From assembly GCF_022581195.2 (NCBI RefSeq), contig NC_061473.1, positions 10,726,001 to 10,790,000 on the forward strand: a stretch of 64,000 nt of DNA, in the 5' to 3' direction. The notes under the pieces are model-generated. The model was not told the origin of the DNA, made no database searches, and was given only the letters and a program-made list of their open reading frames with translations. Shown here piece by piece: positions 46,401 through 61,400 of this stretch. Made by a program: the position numbers and the translations under genes. Each line of letters opens with the position of its first letter. Within the stretch, counting starts at the first letter, position 1. Source of the DNA: Helicoverpa zea. Lineage: Eukaryota; Arthropoda; Insecta; Lepidoptera; Noctuidae.

Positions 46401-49400
46401 TTTACAAGAAAGTGTCAAAATCATCTATATATTCCAAAAAATACATAGAATTTACGCTGTGTGTATTTCGTTCTTCTCGCTTTTTTTTTCATTGCATTCT
46501 TTGATACACTTAAACTATAAAAATTCTGTGCGGAAGAAATGTTTAATTATGGAAAGTATTGTTATTTTACACTGAAAATTTTTTCCATATTTAAGATTTT
46601 TCCGTCCATATTTTGTGTACATATTTGAGATTTTTTTATACTATCTGAGTCCTAGTGTTGTAATGTTTCATGGCGAGAATAAACATGTGAGTGTATTATA
46701 AGAGAAGTGTGAGTACCGGGCACGGGCGGCTGTCGCGCGGAGTGGTGCACGCGCAGGTCCATGGGCTTGTGGATGGTGTGCACCAGCGTGCGGCAGTCGT
46801 AGGCGCCGCCCGCCGCCGAGCTGTTGCCGCCGCTGACTGAGCGGGGCCGGCGCAGGCAGCTCTCCACGCCGCGCGTCTCCCAGTCCGACCAGTACACGCG
46901 CCCGTCCCACACCGCCAGCGCGAACACGTGGTGCAGCCGCAGCCACGGCATGCTCTCTGCGACAGGCGTGTAGTGTGAGGCACGGGCAGGCACGCGAGGC
47001 GAGCAGGCGACACGCGGCCGACACTCACCTCGCGAGAACAGCACGCGCACGTTGTTGCCGTCCAGGTCGGCCACGGCGATGTAGTCCTCGCGCGCGTCCG
47101 CGAAGTACAGCTCGTTGGAGGCGGGCGAGAGCGTGAGCGCGTTGGGCCAGTAGAGGCCGGCGCCGATGAGCACGGTGCGCGCCGAGCCGTCCATGCCGGC
47201 GCGGCCGATGTGCGGCGCGGCGCCCCAGTCCGACCAGTACAGCAGGCCGCGCGCCGGCAGCAGCGCCAGCGCGCGCGGCTCGCTCAGCCCGCCGCGCAGC
47301 AGCACGCGCCGGTGCCGCCCGTCCAGGCGCGACGCCTCCAGCGTGTCCGTGCCCTTGTCGCACCAGTACAGGTTGCCGCCCACCCAGTCCACGGCCAGCC
47401 CGTCGGGGTTCTGCAGCGTGGCGCCGTGCAGCAGCTGCGGCGGCCCGGGCGGCGCCCCGCAGGCGCGGCGCAGCGCGGAGCCCAGGCGCGTCACGTCGCT
47501 CCAGTACAGGCAGCCGGCCGCCCAGTGCATGTCCAGCGCCACGGCGTTGCTCAGCTCGTGCACCAGCAGCGTGCCCGGCGCCGGCGGCTCGCTCAGCTCC
47601 ACGCGCCGGATGTAGTAGCGATTCGTGAAGATCAAGCTCGCGCGCTCCTCTGCATTACATTACAAATCATTATTTATTCACTGCCCTTTACTTTTTTCCC
47701 GACTGCGGTATATAGAGACAGAGTAATGATCAGTGGTGACGATAACAAAACCTAGTTAACATTCGATATACGCTGTAATCTTATCGATTGCGGTTATAAA
47801 ATGTCTAAATTCTCAGGTAATGCTTATTGTGTCTTTAATTATGTGACAGCCATTGTACGCAAATAATAAGTTACAAAATTATTAAGAACAAAAATATTGT
47901 AAATTAGATAAAATAATTGTAACATATACTTTAACAGTTTCGTACCTACAATTTTTTTGTTGCTATTCACAAAGTTTTATAATTTATACATATTTATTGC
48001 AGATTACAATGTATTTTAAACTGCTTCCGTAAAGTTGCTGTTGTACGAGAAAAACTCGTGGCGGTCAGTCGCGGTGTGCGTATTTTATAATATTATATGC
48101 GCGTATTTATGATGTTACTGAGTAAGGGCAATTTTTAAGGTTTTTCTAACCTACAGACCGTCATGTGTCGGGGCTGCGCGTTACTGACCGGTGTCGGGCG
48201 TGCAGCTGGCGCGGTCGGGCAGCAGGCGGTAGCCGGGCGCGCAGGCGCAGCGGTAGGAGCCGCGCGTGTTGGCGCACGCGTGGTCGCAGGGCGCGTCCTC
48301 GGCGCACTCGTCCACGTCGGCGCAGGCGCGCGCGTCGCCCGCCAGGCGCCAGCCCGCGCGGCACCAGCACGCGCGCCCCACCGCCAGCTCCGAGCAGTTG
48401 TGCGCGCACAGCCCGTTCTCGAACAGGCACTCCGCCACGTCTGCGGGGGGACGCTCGACTCACGCACTACACTACACTTGCTAACTATTCAGTCATTTGT
48501 AGTTTGACGACAAATATTTAAATACCACTAGCAGACTCGGCGAACTCCGTTTCGCTGTATGTGAAAAACGATTTACCCACTTTTCTGTTGAATTATTCCT
48601 GATTATTCCTGAATTTTCTTTACTATAAACCTCACGGAGCCCGAGACCTTTCCAACGAATGCAAAACCGTGGAAATCGGTTCGTGCGTTCTGGAGTTATA
48701 GCGTCAGGGAGGAAAACCGGACTTATTTTTATATAGTAGATATCAGGCACGTGGAAAAAAAAAACCGGCCAAGAGCTGTCAGACCGCGCTCAGTGTAGAG
48801 TTCCGTAGTTTCCTGAACATAGCAAATACTTAAACAATCAATTAAATAAAAATATTAACAGCTCAAAGTAACGGAAACTACAGCGACATCTCTCGGAAAA
48901 TTACGTAACTATATTTTAAAAAGTAGTTGCTTTGTGTGTTTTGGGTTTTCGGCAATAATTTTGGATTGCATGAACCGATTTCAATAATTCTTAATTTAAT
49001 TGAAAAAAGATAAGTAAGTTAGGGATTATAATTCAAGCTAAAAAATATATTTCATAGACGTTAAATTACAGAGTTCAGAAATAATTTTCTTAGATAGTAT
49101 TTACAATGATCTACATTTGAGATTTTTTCCACACTTTAAAACAATGTTTCAAAAGTTAGAGGGGTGAGGACGCAGTTTTTTCAACTTTCGGAGCGATTAT
49201 TTCCGAAAATATTGATATTATCAAAAAACTATTTCAGCTAACCCCAATTTTTTTTTTAATACCCATCCAACGATATATCACACATTAGGATTTAAATGAA
49301 AAAAAAAAAAACACTCCCCACTTTACATGTGGGGGGAGGGGAGGGGAGGGCGGGGGGTAACCTAATGAAACATAATTTCACTTTGTTGGCGTAATTGATA

Positions 49401-52400
49401 TATCTACACATTGATACCAAAGAAGACGGATCACAATCCATACAAAATTGCCCCACGGCCTATAACAATGTGACGTATCTCAAAAAAAAGATAAAAATGT
49501 TTAAAAAAATATGGCATACTCTCTAATTCTTTTTTTTTACACCTTTATACGAAAAAAATGCTTTAAAAATTGTTCAGTCCCTGTTATGAAAACATCGTTC
49601 ATAGGACTATTTATGGACTATTTTATTAAATTGTTTTTTTTTGTTTGAAAGGGTATAATACCTCACAGGTGGTCCCATAATCATCAGGTCAGGATCTGAT
49701 GATGGAAACCCTGAGAAATTCAGGGAAACTTTTGAAAGTTGTAGCCATGCGCAGGATAAAAACTTGACTATAAGGTGTATGTCTTATAACACTATGCAAC
49801 AGTGAAGATTTGGAGCTGACCTGATGATGGAGACGAAAGAAGGTCGACGGAACTCGACAACTGAATATGTAAACTACCTCAAGTTAATTTCCCCACCGAC
49901 TTCTAGGCCGATGCTCCTAAGAATAGTTTTTATTTTTGCCTTTCAGTGTTTTTGGGAGTCGGTTTTATTGTATTGTAAAAAGTTTTTTTTTATTTTTGGC
50001 TTTTCAGTGACAAGCGCAGTTGTCACTATCCGCATAAGTGGAAAGTTCTCATCAATACGAATAATATAAGCCCAAACACGAGGTAGTTCACATATTCAGT
50101 TGTCGAGTTCCCTCGCCCTTCTCTGGTCTCCATCATCAAGTCAGCTGTAAACCTTCACTGTTGCAAAGGTCTGTTCAATACAAATAATATAAGCCCAAAC
50201 ACGAGATAGTTTACATATTCAGTTGTCGAGTTCCCTCGCCCTTCTCTGGTCTCCATCATCAAGTCAGCTGTAAACCTTCACTGTTGCAAAGGTCTATTCA
50301 ATACAAATAATATAAGCCCAAACACGAGGTAGTTTACTTATTCAGTTGTCGAGTTCCCTCGACCTTCTTTCGTTTCCATCATCAGGTCAGCTCCAAATCT
50401 TCACTGTTGCATAGTGTTATAAGACATACACCTTATAGTCAAGTTTTTATCCTGCGCATGGCTACAACTTTCAAAAGTTGCCCTGAATTTCTCAGGGTTT
50501 CCATCATCAGATCCTGACCTGATGATTATGGGACCACCTGTGAGGTATATCCTATCAAACAAAAAAACAATTTAATAAAATAGTCCTATGAACGATGTTT
50601 TCATAACAGGGCCTGAACAATTTTTAAAGCATTTTTTTCGTATGAAGGTGTAAAAAAAAAGAATTAGTATGCCATATTGTTTTAAACATTTTTATCTTTT
50701 TTTTGAGATACGTCACATTATTATAGGACGTGGGGCAATTTTGATCCATCTTCTTTAAGCTCTGTAGTGCTATCCGTCACTGAGATTAAGCGAGGACGGA
50801 CGGAGAGACGGACAGACAAGGCGAAACTATGAGGGTTCGCTAGTCGCTACCCAGTTACCCCAACACTGAAGTTGAAACGTGTGAAGTAATGAAAATGATG
50901 ATAATAATGTATGTATGTGTGACTGACTGCAGTGCGTCTCGTCGGAGTAGTCGCCGCAGTCGTCGGCGCCGTCGCACAGCGCGGCGGGCGGCACGCAGGC
51001 GCCGCTGCGGCACGCCCACTCGCCGCGCGCGCACGCGTCCGCGCCGCCCCACGCCCCGCCCACCGACCGCGCCCACCCCGCTGCCGAGCGATGCAACATC
51101 GGATATGACATGATATGCCAGAGTATCAAACTTAAAGTATCTTTTTATTTATTTCTAATAGGCCTATAAAAGCTCTTTCGAAACGTCAAACTAGTTGCAC
51201 GGTTCCAAAGAGTGGGTCTCATGGAGAAGAACTGGCAAGAAACTCCATGGACACTCTTTTTAAAAGAAAATCAAATTAATTTCAACAGTTTTCTATCTAT
51301 TCCTGAGAACGTTATACAATGCAAACAGAGATAAAAATTTATTAATAACCTATACAAAGTACGAGGAAGTACAAAGTAAGCTAAGCTAAGCTATTCTGTA
51401 ATACCTGTTCTATACAGGAACAGAGTGCTTAGTGCGAGTTTTCGTGAATTTTTTTACGGACTCACATGAGAGCGCGTATACTAAGATTTGTATGGAACAA
51501 AAACAGCTCCACCTAGTGTCAAAAATTGGAACCTGTTTTTGTTCCATACAAACAGTGTTGCCAACAGTTGTAGAAGCTTACCACCAGAGTCAACTTTTAA
51601 AACCACCAGAAAACCACTAACAAAAATTTATCCCACACTTAAAATCACCAAATTCACCACTAAAAAAATATTGTTTATATTTTATTGTAACCTAAAACAA
51701 TTTAATCATCCAAAGATGTAACTCGGCAACGATAGAAAATTAAAACAGACAAAGCATTACATCTGTTTAGCAATTCATCCGACCCGATCCGAATCCTTCA
51801 CAAATTATAATCGGCGTAGTAGTTTCACAAATTGTTTAGTTACGCATTTGACCAATGAATGAGTACTTAATATAATTATATAGTAGTCGTTCACCTTTTT
51901 GTTTTGTAGATGCTTTTTTGACATTCCGTGAGACTTCAAATCTCCATAGTAACTCCTTAAAGTTGTACCACAAAACTTACATTTCGCTACTTGACCCGCA
52001 GTACTTTCAACATTTCGCCACTAAATAGGGGACTTAAACCACCAGTATTAGTGGAAAATCCACTAAGTTGGCAACACTGCATACAAATCTTAGTATACGC
52101 GCTCTCATGTGAGTCCGTAAAAAAATTCACGAAAACTCGCACTAAGCACTCAGAAATAAATAATATGAATGTAGAGTATGTAATTTATGTTATTCATTCC
52201 ACCTCTAGTTTTATGTCTGTTTTCTTTATTACTTAAAATACTATCATGTCAATTTGAAAAGACGTATAAGAAAAATATAAAATATTGTAAAATTTTATAA
52301 AAAAGTTTTCAAAGCTATGAATTTTTACAAGAATGTGAACATAAGGAAGTGGCGAAACCAAGCCGTGAAATAGTGTTTCTTTAATAAGTTTAACCTCTTG

Positions 52401-55400
52401 TTTGCCAATCAATTGCGTTCGAGTGGATCCGCGTTTTCGGCATACAACGAGTTAATATTAATGTACGCCTATAAAATTTTTTTTGTATCGGACCAAAATA
52501 CTTACAGTAATTGGCATGAATATTGAGCCCTGACTTTCACCTGCGCAGAAGTGATTTATTGGGTCCCTTTGGTGATGTGAAGTGAGGCGCGCGGGCGGCG
52601 GTAAAGCGGTGATTGGCCCGCAGCGCATCGCGTCATAGCCATCACTCGGGATTGGTTCTTTGCTGCGGTTGACGTACGTCAGGACGACGAGTACACTTCG
52701 GGCCAATTTAATTGACACCAATTTTTATGAAATATATTTTTCTTTTTTATAAAAAATGTTTTTCATTTTATTAAAGAATAAATTAAATTCGAGGTCAAAA
52801 ATGTTAACAAGAAAAGTACCAAGGTACGAAGTAGTTTTTTTTTGTCAAACTAGAAAATTTAACCTATATTTTAAATTAGAAACACTTTTGATTACCTAAT
52901 TCCATCCAAATATCCATTTCTCAATTAAATGCTGTTCGTGCAATATATAAGTTAGGTAGCAAGCATTCTTTAAGGGAACTTTTTAAAGAAATAGGTATCC
53001 TTACTGTGGCATCGCAATTCATCCTTGCTAACATATTATACATTAGGCAGAATATTCATCACTACACCAAGAAAAGTGATGTCCACAGTATCAACACTAG
53101 GAACAAGCATAAACTGTGCGTACCCATCCACAGGCTTCACAAGGTACATGGAACATTTATGGGGCTTGGTATTCGATTTTATAATAAACTTCCTCAGTCG
53201 TTTTTAGAATTGCCTTTTGATAAATTTAAAGTGCAGATCAAATCTATCCTGTCGAAGAAAGCTTATTATACAGTTAATGACTACATAAACGATAAAAATA
53301 GTTGGTCCTCATGTTAAACACTGGACAGCTTCAAAGTTATCATTATGAGTTGATGTGATTTATATTATTTTATACGTGACATTTTTTTATTTTTGTATAC
53401 TGACTAATTACCATCATCGTTCTGTTTTTACGATGAGTTGTTCCTTAATTTTGTAAATGGTCTACTAGCGACTGCGAATCTATTAGTATTAACTGTTTTC
53501 TTGTAGTGTAGCTGCAAGTCGTCATGCTCCCTTTGACGGTATTGCTTGCGGTAGCGTCGGTGGTCGGGTTGCCTCCCTCCCTCAAAAATGTGCGAGGGGG
53601 GCGATGGCTGATCCTCGCGTTATGCTCGTGAACGGGTGCTGCTTGTGGTACCAGGTCGTCTTGCTGACTACATATTTGTACACCCGTAATATACCTAATG
53701 TATATGATTTTGGTTTGAACGGTAGTCCTAGTTCACCGTTTTCATTGTTTATGTTGTTATTTTATTTTTTCATAAAAACTCTTTGACATGTCGGTGGGTG
53801 CACCCTAAACTATATCTATCTTCACTGAATGGAGGCTTTATATTTTTTTATATTTTTCACTCTTTTTTTAATAGATTTATTTCGTAACTGCTTGAGTAAT
53901 AGGTATGGGTAAGGTGTGTACTAGCCAACATGATTAACTATTTGAATTGATTTTATATACAAATTTATGTACACAATGTTGTTTAGTGATATTTAAATAT
54001 TTGTATACGGTTCTTCAAACCATACAGACAGAATTGTGTTGCTGGGGAGTTTGTTCCACCACTTCTTCTTCCCAGCAAAAACACATAGGAAGTGGTGAAG
54101 GGCGGGCGTTTTGGGGGCTGTCTTTTGTATTGACGTTCGAAAAGTGCTGATTTTCAGCCTACTTTGAATAAATGACTTTTGATTTGATTTGATTTGATTT
54201 GAATCAATCAATATAAAATCTTTCTTTAAATCATTGAGCCAGTATGAAATTACATAGGGAACTTAGGAAAAAATAAATAATAAAAGGGTGTGTGTTTTTT
54301 CTTGCCATAAGTGTACGGTGCGCAAAGCGATCCCCACTCTTCCGCCGAGGGCTCAATATCCGTCCCGATAACTATACCTAAATCGTTAGAGAACTAAGCA
54401 GTGTGAAAAATTTGTTCATTATATTTTATCCTTTCATTTTGAGGATCAATGGGCTGCTTTTATAGGCTATTTGTAAATAACGACGGAAATATGGGGCGAG
54501 ATGGCACTGACCGCACAGCAGCGGGTCCTCATCGGAGCCGGCGCCGCCGCCGCCGCCGTCCTGGCAGTGGTCGCGGCCGTCGCACTGCAGCTCGCGCGGC
54601 ACGCAGCGCCCCGCGCAGCCCAGCGCGCCCGCGCCGCACTGCGCCGCGCCCGCGCAGCCCGCCTCGTCCGACGCGTCCGCGCAGTCCGCCACGCCGTCGC
54701 ACACCCGCGCCGCCGCCACGCAGCGCCCCGAGTCCGCGCAGCGCGCCGCGCCCGCCGCGCACTCGCAGCCCTGCTCGTCCTCCCCGCGCGGGCAGTCGGC
54801 GGCGCCGTCGCAGCGCGCGCCCCGCGGCACGCACACCGGCCACGCGCCGCACGCGAACTGCTCCGCCGAGCACGACGCGTTGCCGTGCCGGCACGGCCCG
54901 CTCTCGTCCGACGCGTCGCCGCAGTCCGCGCGCCCGTCGCAGCGCCACGCCAGCGGCACGCACTCGCCGCTGCCGCACGTGAACTGCGCGCCGCCGCACG
55001 TCACCGCTGCCGCCGTGCTGGCCTCGCTGCTCGCCTCGGTGCTGCGGCTTATCGCGTTCGACTCTGTGCAGACACACGGTTAGACACGGGCGCTGCCGCC
55101 GCCGCGGCCGCCCGCTCGCCATACGCACCGGTGGGCGCAGCGCACTCGCCGCCCATGCAGGCGGGGCAGTCGCGCTCGTCGGAGCCGTCGGCGCAGTTCT
55201 GCTCGCCGTCGCAGCGAGCGGCGACCAGCACGCAGGCGCCGTCGTCACAGCGGTAGTTCTCCGGCGGGCAGTCGCAGCCCGCCTCGTCGGCGCCGTCGTC
55301 GCAGTCAGCGCGGCCGTCGCAGGCGCGCGCCGCCGCCACGCAGCGCCCGCCCAGCCCGCAGCGCAGCGTGCCGGGCCCGCAGGCACGCGACGCTGCAACA

Positions 55401-58400
55401 CGCGGAGTGAGCCGGCGCCGGGAGCGAGCGGGGCTCGTGCGGCTCGCTACTCACTGCAGTAGTAGAGGTCCTCGTCGCTGGCGCTGTCGCCGCAGTGCGG
55501 CACGCCGTCGCACACCAGCTCCTCGGGGATGCAGGCGCCGTCCGCGCAGGCCCACTGGCCGGCGGGGCACGCGGCCGCCGCCGCGCCGCACGCGCGACCG
55601 TCCGCCTGCAGCACGCGCCCCGCGCCGCAGCTGCACAGCGCCGCGCCCGCCGCGTCCAGCGAGCACAGCTCCGCGCACCCGCCGTTCAGCGTGGCGCAGG
55701 GGTCGGCCGAGCCTGCGGACCACACAGTTGCAGAGGGTGCGCGCGGGGGGCCGGGCGGGCGCGAGGCAGGCACACTCACAGGTCTGGTGCTGCGGCGCCA
55801 CGGCCACGATGGCCATGGGGCGCGGCACGTCGCGGCGCAGCGGGGTGGCGCCGCCCGCCAGCTTGTCGGCGCGGAACACGCCGTGCGCCAGCCAGTCGGT
55901 CCAGTAGAGCCAGGGCCCGGCCACGGCCAGGTCGAAGGGGTGGTCGGTGTGCGCGCGCGTGACGACGCGGCGCCGGGAGCCGTCGTAGTCCATGCGCTCG
56001 ATCTTGTCGAGGCGCGCGTCGGCCCAGTACAGCTTCTTGGCCTCGTGGTCGAGCGCCAGGCCGTTGGGCATGAGGATGTGCGTGGCCACCAGCGTCTGCA
56101 GCTGGCGGCCGCTGGCGCGCGCGCGCTGGATGGAGGGCTGCGACTCGTTCCAGTTGGTCCAGTAGAGGCGGCGCTCGCAGGGCTCGTAGTCCACGCCGCG
56201 CGGCCGCGAGCCGCGCGCCAGGCGCAGCACGGTGCGCGCGCCGGCGCCCGCTGTGCCCGCCAGCAGCGAGGGCACGTGGGCCGCTCGCACGGCGGCGCCC
56301 GTGCTGGTCCAGTACAGCGTGGCGTGGTCGGCCGCGAACACCATGCCCTCCACGGCGCCCGTCTCTGCGCACACGCACCGCTTCAGCCCTCACTACTACT
56401 CTTTTACGATTTTAAAACCCCCAGTACACATTGGCCTGTGATGGACCACGCTTTGCAATGCACAATTGGAGGCCACGATCTATTGGTGTTCACCACGGAG
56501 CAGAAAATACTAGCGGAGATGTCCTAACGCAGGTAGGTCACGCGCCTTCGAGTAGGTCAAATACGTCACGCCTACGTCACGGCAGGCGTGGCTGGACACC
56601 GCCCATATACCGTCCTTCACATCAAACTGACATCTTGTCATAGTTGTATTTTTACCACAATTTCAACAGATTTTATTTGTTACTCGATTAAAACGATGAA
56701 ATGCGCTATCATTAATTGTAGAAATTGCTCAGGATCCAAACTCAAACATACCATAGGATAACATTTCACGTGTAATTAATATTTTGACTTTAAAACATAT
56801 TTTTTGCTAGAGACATCTGTCGTCGAATAGCTGCATTTCTAGAACCTCTAAGTGAATTTGTATTATTTTCGTATGAATCTTGAATCAATGTAGGTACATT
56901 ATTGGTACCAATTTTTGCCTTAAAAAGCGGCTTCATTTTTCCTTGCATCCTAAAAGTTTTTTTATAGATTATTTACAAACCAAAACATATGATATATTAT
57001 CATGAAAATTTAAAATTATAAAAACACCATCTTTCGGTAAGTAGTCGACTTACGTATATTTGAAGTAAAATTATGTTCATCAAGACAGAGAGACCCGTTA
57101 CAAAATTAAGTGCTACCAGACATCGAAAATTCAATCACCCATAAAAAAGGTCTTATTTAAAAAAGCTGCAATTATCTTAAAATTAATCATAACTCTGTAT
57201 TTCTTTTACTAACCAGTCAGCGTCGTTGTGATCAGTTACATGTAATAAGATCTACTTAAGACTACATTTTATAAAAATAGTATTTTTGCAATGGCTCCAA
57301 AAAATAACAAATATAAGATGCGACGAAAATTATCGTAGATTTATTTATATTCATCATCAGTAATGTTTTACATAGGTATATCTCTCTTGCCGTAAATACT
57401 TTTTGAATGTACCTTTACTCAGAGCAACATCCGACTCACATAAAGTCTGCTATTTAGTGGATGCGCCGGTATGATACAGTCGTGTAAACTCTAATTTGAT
57501 AAACACTGTCCCTATAATTTTAATTTCCATTTTTCTTGGTGAATTTCGTAATATGGCAACATTGAAAATAACAACAGTCATCGCAGCACGGTTCTAGAAC
57601 AAAAAGAACGAATTTTCGTGCTTGTGATGTCATAGTGGCTAGTAGATGAACTAACACAATGACATAAGCTGATACTGAAATTACACCATGGGGGTATTTT
57701 AGACCCGTGGTGAATAAAAATGATTTTTCATCGAGTCTCGGTTTAATGATTCCTAGTAGAATTATACCTATTTCATTTCTGGGGGAGTAAATAAACTTTT
57801 GTGGGACAAGTTCTGTGCACAAAATAATACTTATATAACAATTAATTTTCTAACTTTTTTATCTCTCTCTTTTTCTTCGTTCATTTCAAATGAATGCTTT
57901 TTCAAACTTTCTAATTCAATTACTATTTTTAAAGAATTATTAATTTTGAGTATTTACTTTACTTCTGAGTACTAGTGGTCGATGTTAGTTTAGGGTTAGA
58001 TTTTAATTATCCTATTCCACGCTAGATGGATTTACAAAAAATGGGTGGCTTCCCATAAAAGGCGTATAAGGGTGGAGCACGGGTGGAGTCAGTAACGTTC
58101 CTCGTCCCCCGCTCACCCGAATTTTGGCGCGCTGCTTTGTTAGGAGATATTACGTTAGGGCACCTCCGGTAGTCTTTTCTCCTCCGTGGTGTTCACACAT
58201 TGGCTCATTGCTGCCTGGCAAACCACTTGCGATGGACGTCGAAGTAATTACGGCTGCGACTATTTATTTGTATACTACACTACTATATTTATTTTTACAC
58301 GCAACACAAAAGTGTACTATCCTCAGCGGCCGGTGACGAACTAAATATTGGCCCATTGCGTAAACAACACAAGCCACGCTACGCCACGATTCCTTTAATG

Positions 58401-61400
58401 TGTGCCCAAAAAACCGACAACTACCCGATTGCACGCTACGATTGACAACTGTCCGCCAACATATATCAATACCGATGGCGTGTAGTGGTCACGCATGGGC
58501 CAAAGTGTACTGGGGGCTTAACATTTCCGTAGCTCGTTAGTTCCTTATGTAAGGTGCCTCAGTAAAAGTGCACTTTTTCATTTTAAAATAAAAACAAGTA
58601 TCTTATGGTAGACTTATGATATTTTTATTCTATTGCAAAAAAGAAAAGTTATAGAAAATGACATAGAAAGAGTAATGGCTTGTCATCGGAACCATGGGGG
58701 TTATTTGCCGGTTATTCCACTCTTAATCAGATCATATCTTCTTCATAATACAATAAAAATACCAAAACTTTATCATAAAACCAGTGTTTTTATTTTAAAA
58801 TAAAAAAAATATAGTGCAATCTTACCGAGACCCCTTATACTGAGTGTCGCGTAAATAGTCACATTAAATAAAATACCTTAATATATTGGTTAATATATGT
58901 ATTATGATGCCGATTAAATGATTTTTTTCAAAAAAAGTAAATATAATAAAAATGTGCGAAAATTACAACACCACATAAAAGTCAGTCATTACAAACAACG
59001 GAAATTCTCCCTTGAAAACTGACAGCTGTCAACTGGTCAAAACATTCGAAACTCCTAACTTTATCTCTGCTTTACAAATGATGTTGTAAATTAAGAAAAC
59101 GAAAAAATCACTCTTGTGGCTAAACCACTGAATGGATTAGGTTATTTTTTTTACAACTCGCCATAGAATATCATAAAGTATATGTGATAGGATTTAATGT
59201 GATTAGGTACGGCACACCCGATATAAATACGTATTATTACGTATATTATAATCTATACTTTTATACTTATAATGAAGAGGATTTTTGTTTTGTGTATTTA
59301 TATGTAGGACCCTTAATGGTACGGACCCCTCCCTCCTCAAACCACCCACAACATCACAAACCCCTCCACAACACCTCCCCAACCCAAAACCAGTCAGGAG
59401 AAAGGCGCAGACATACCATAAGTGTTACCCTTTCTTTCCAATGTAAATATAAAAAAAAAAATATTTCCGAAAATAATGTTAATATTTTCGGAAATAATCG
59501 CACCGAAACCATAAAAAAATGTTCTCCCCCCCCCTCCCCCTAACTTATGAGCCCAAAGTTTCAAAAATATGAAAAAAGTCTCAAATACGTACGAAAACAC
59601 AACGTATATAACCTATAACGTAAGTATTATAGTAATCTGTGCTATAACGGCAACTCTGTATTCAACGATGCGGTGATCATCACGTTGTAAAAAGTTTTAC
59701 GTTATAGTGTATTCCCAATTTTTTTAAGGGTACAGTTTTCTATCTAGTCTGTTCAAAGTAGTAACCCTATTTTCCGTGTGAAATCGCTGTACTTTGGGTT
59801 TGACTGCATGTTGTTCATAATTTATATGTGTTTAATCAAAACGTTCAAATTAAATTCAGTGTTTAATCCTTAGAGAATTTAGTTCGTAATTTGCAACTAG
59901 ATGGCGTTGTACATTTTTGCAAGAATCCTGAATCGCGCTATGGTTTCGTTACCATCAATTGTACAGGAGCTGAACGAACATAAAATTAAAGCCATGTTTT
60001 CACTGGGAAACAATATTTCAGATACACAGTTTCTGAAACATCACGTAGATGTTTACAGCAACAATGTTTCAGAAACTGCCGACCACATCGTCCACAGAAA
60101 CAAAATTATATGTTTCTGAAACAAAATTATTTTATTCAGAAACACGTAGATATTGTTTCTGAAACAGTGTTTATAAACAATTGTTTCTCAGTGAATACAT
60201 GGCTTAAATGTCTTGTCTTGGGATCGCGGAGTTTTATTCATTCAGCCAGAGTAGTAGCTGCAACTAGCAACTAAGGTCAACGCATCGGAAAAAGTACAAA
60301 AATACCATATCTGTTATTTTGAGGCAGAGATCCCTGTCATCATCCCAGAGAAATAAACTGCGTTAGGTAACCATTGTTTGCAAGGTAAATATTGTATGAT
60401 TGTATTGCGTATCATTAATTTGTTAATAGGTACAATAATACTATGAAAGTGAATGTGCGAGAGGTGTGTGTGTGTGTGTGACTCACGCTCGAGCAGCACG
60501 CGGTGCGCGGAGCCGTTGAAGAGCACGGTGTTGATGGAGCCGCGCTGGATGTCCGAGTAGAAGAGCCGCGACTCCGCGTACCAGTACGCCAGGCTGATCG
60601 CGTTCCGCATCAGCTCCCTGCACACGTGTGAGCGTCACTCTCGTCTACTCATACTGCAGGTCCCCCCCCCACCACCGGGCGGCACTCACTTGTCCTGGAT
60701 GGGCTCGTAGGGCGAGTTCAGGTCCTTCTCGTCCAGCAGGTGGATGGTGTCGATCTCGGTGACGCGCGAGTACATCAGGAACGACTCGTACGCTGCACAC
60801 AGAGGGCGGGGTGAGGCGGGCTGGGCGGGGGGCGGGGCGGGGTGGGGCGGTACGTACGCGTGCAGCTGCGCTGGTCGGGCGCCAGGCGGCCGTGCGGACA
60901 CACGCAGCGCGGGCGCGCGCCGTCCCACAGGCACAGCGCGGCGCACTGCTCGGCGCACGCGGCGCCCGGCGGCGGCGTCTGCGCGGCGCGGGACCACACC
61001 TGCGCACGGGGCGGGGTGAGCTGCGCTGTACGCCGCACGGGTGGGTGCAGTGGAGCGCTGCGCTACCTTGAGGTCCTTGAGCGAGTCGCCGAGGTTGTCG
61101 CGCAGCACGCGGTACTGCGTCACGTTGTCGCGCGGCGCCGCCAGCACGCTGCCGCGGTGCGCCGCGCTGACACAACATTACACTGTTAGCTACACCTGCA
61201 CCGCGGCATTTCTCTCACAAATGATTACTGTTTAGTTACATTAAGGAATCGACTTAAAATAATGATATGCAGTTCTTTTAAGCAGAATGTGTGTGTGCTC
61301 ACGTGTCCAGCCAGTAGAGCGTGTCTCGGTGCAGCGTCAGCGCCACGGGGTGGTGGCGCTGCGCCGGCAGCCGCGCCAGCAGCTGCGCCGGGCCCGCGTA

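Larger units (their letters stand above)
46717..51080 (-). other. LRP1 block: last LDL-A of cluster, EGF pair, propeller (exons 12-15)
   Basis: Exon 50928-51080 is a single LDL-A repeat ending D-Y-S-D-E-T-H-C. Exon 48189-48440 holds two EGF modules; the second begins DVDEC, the calcium-binding type. Exons 47029-47649 and 46717-46956 form one propeller (LYWSD, LYWCD, LYWSD, LYFAD, VYWSD). Human LRP1 has two propellers between its last two LDL-A clusters, so this copy appears shortened by one. Confidence 0.85.
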
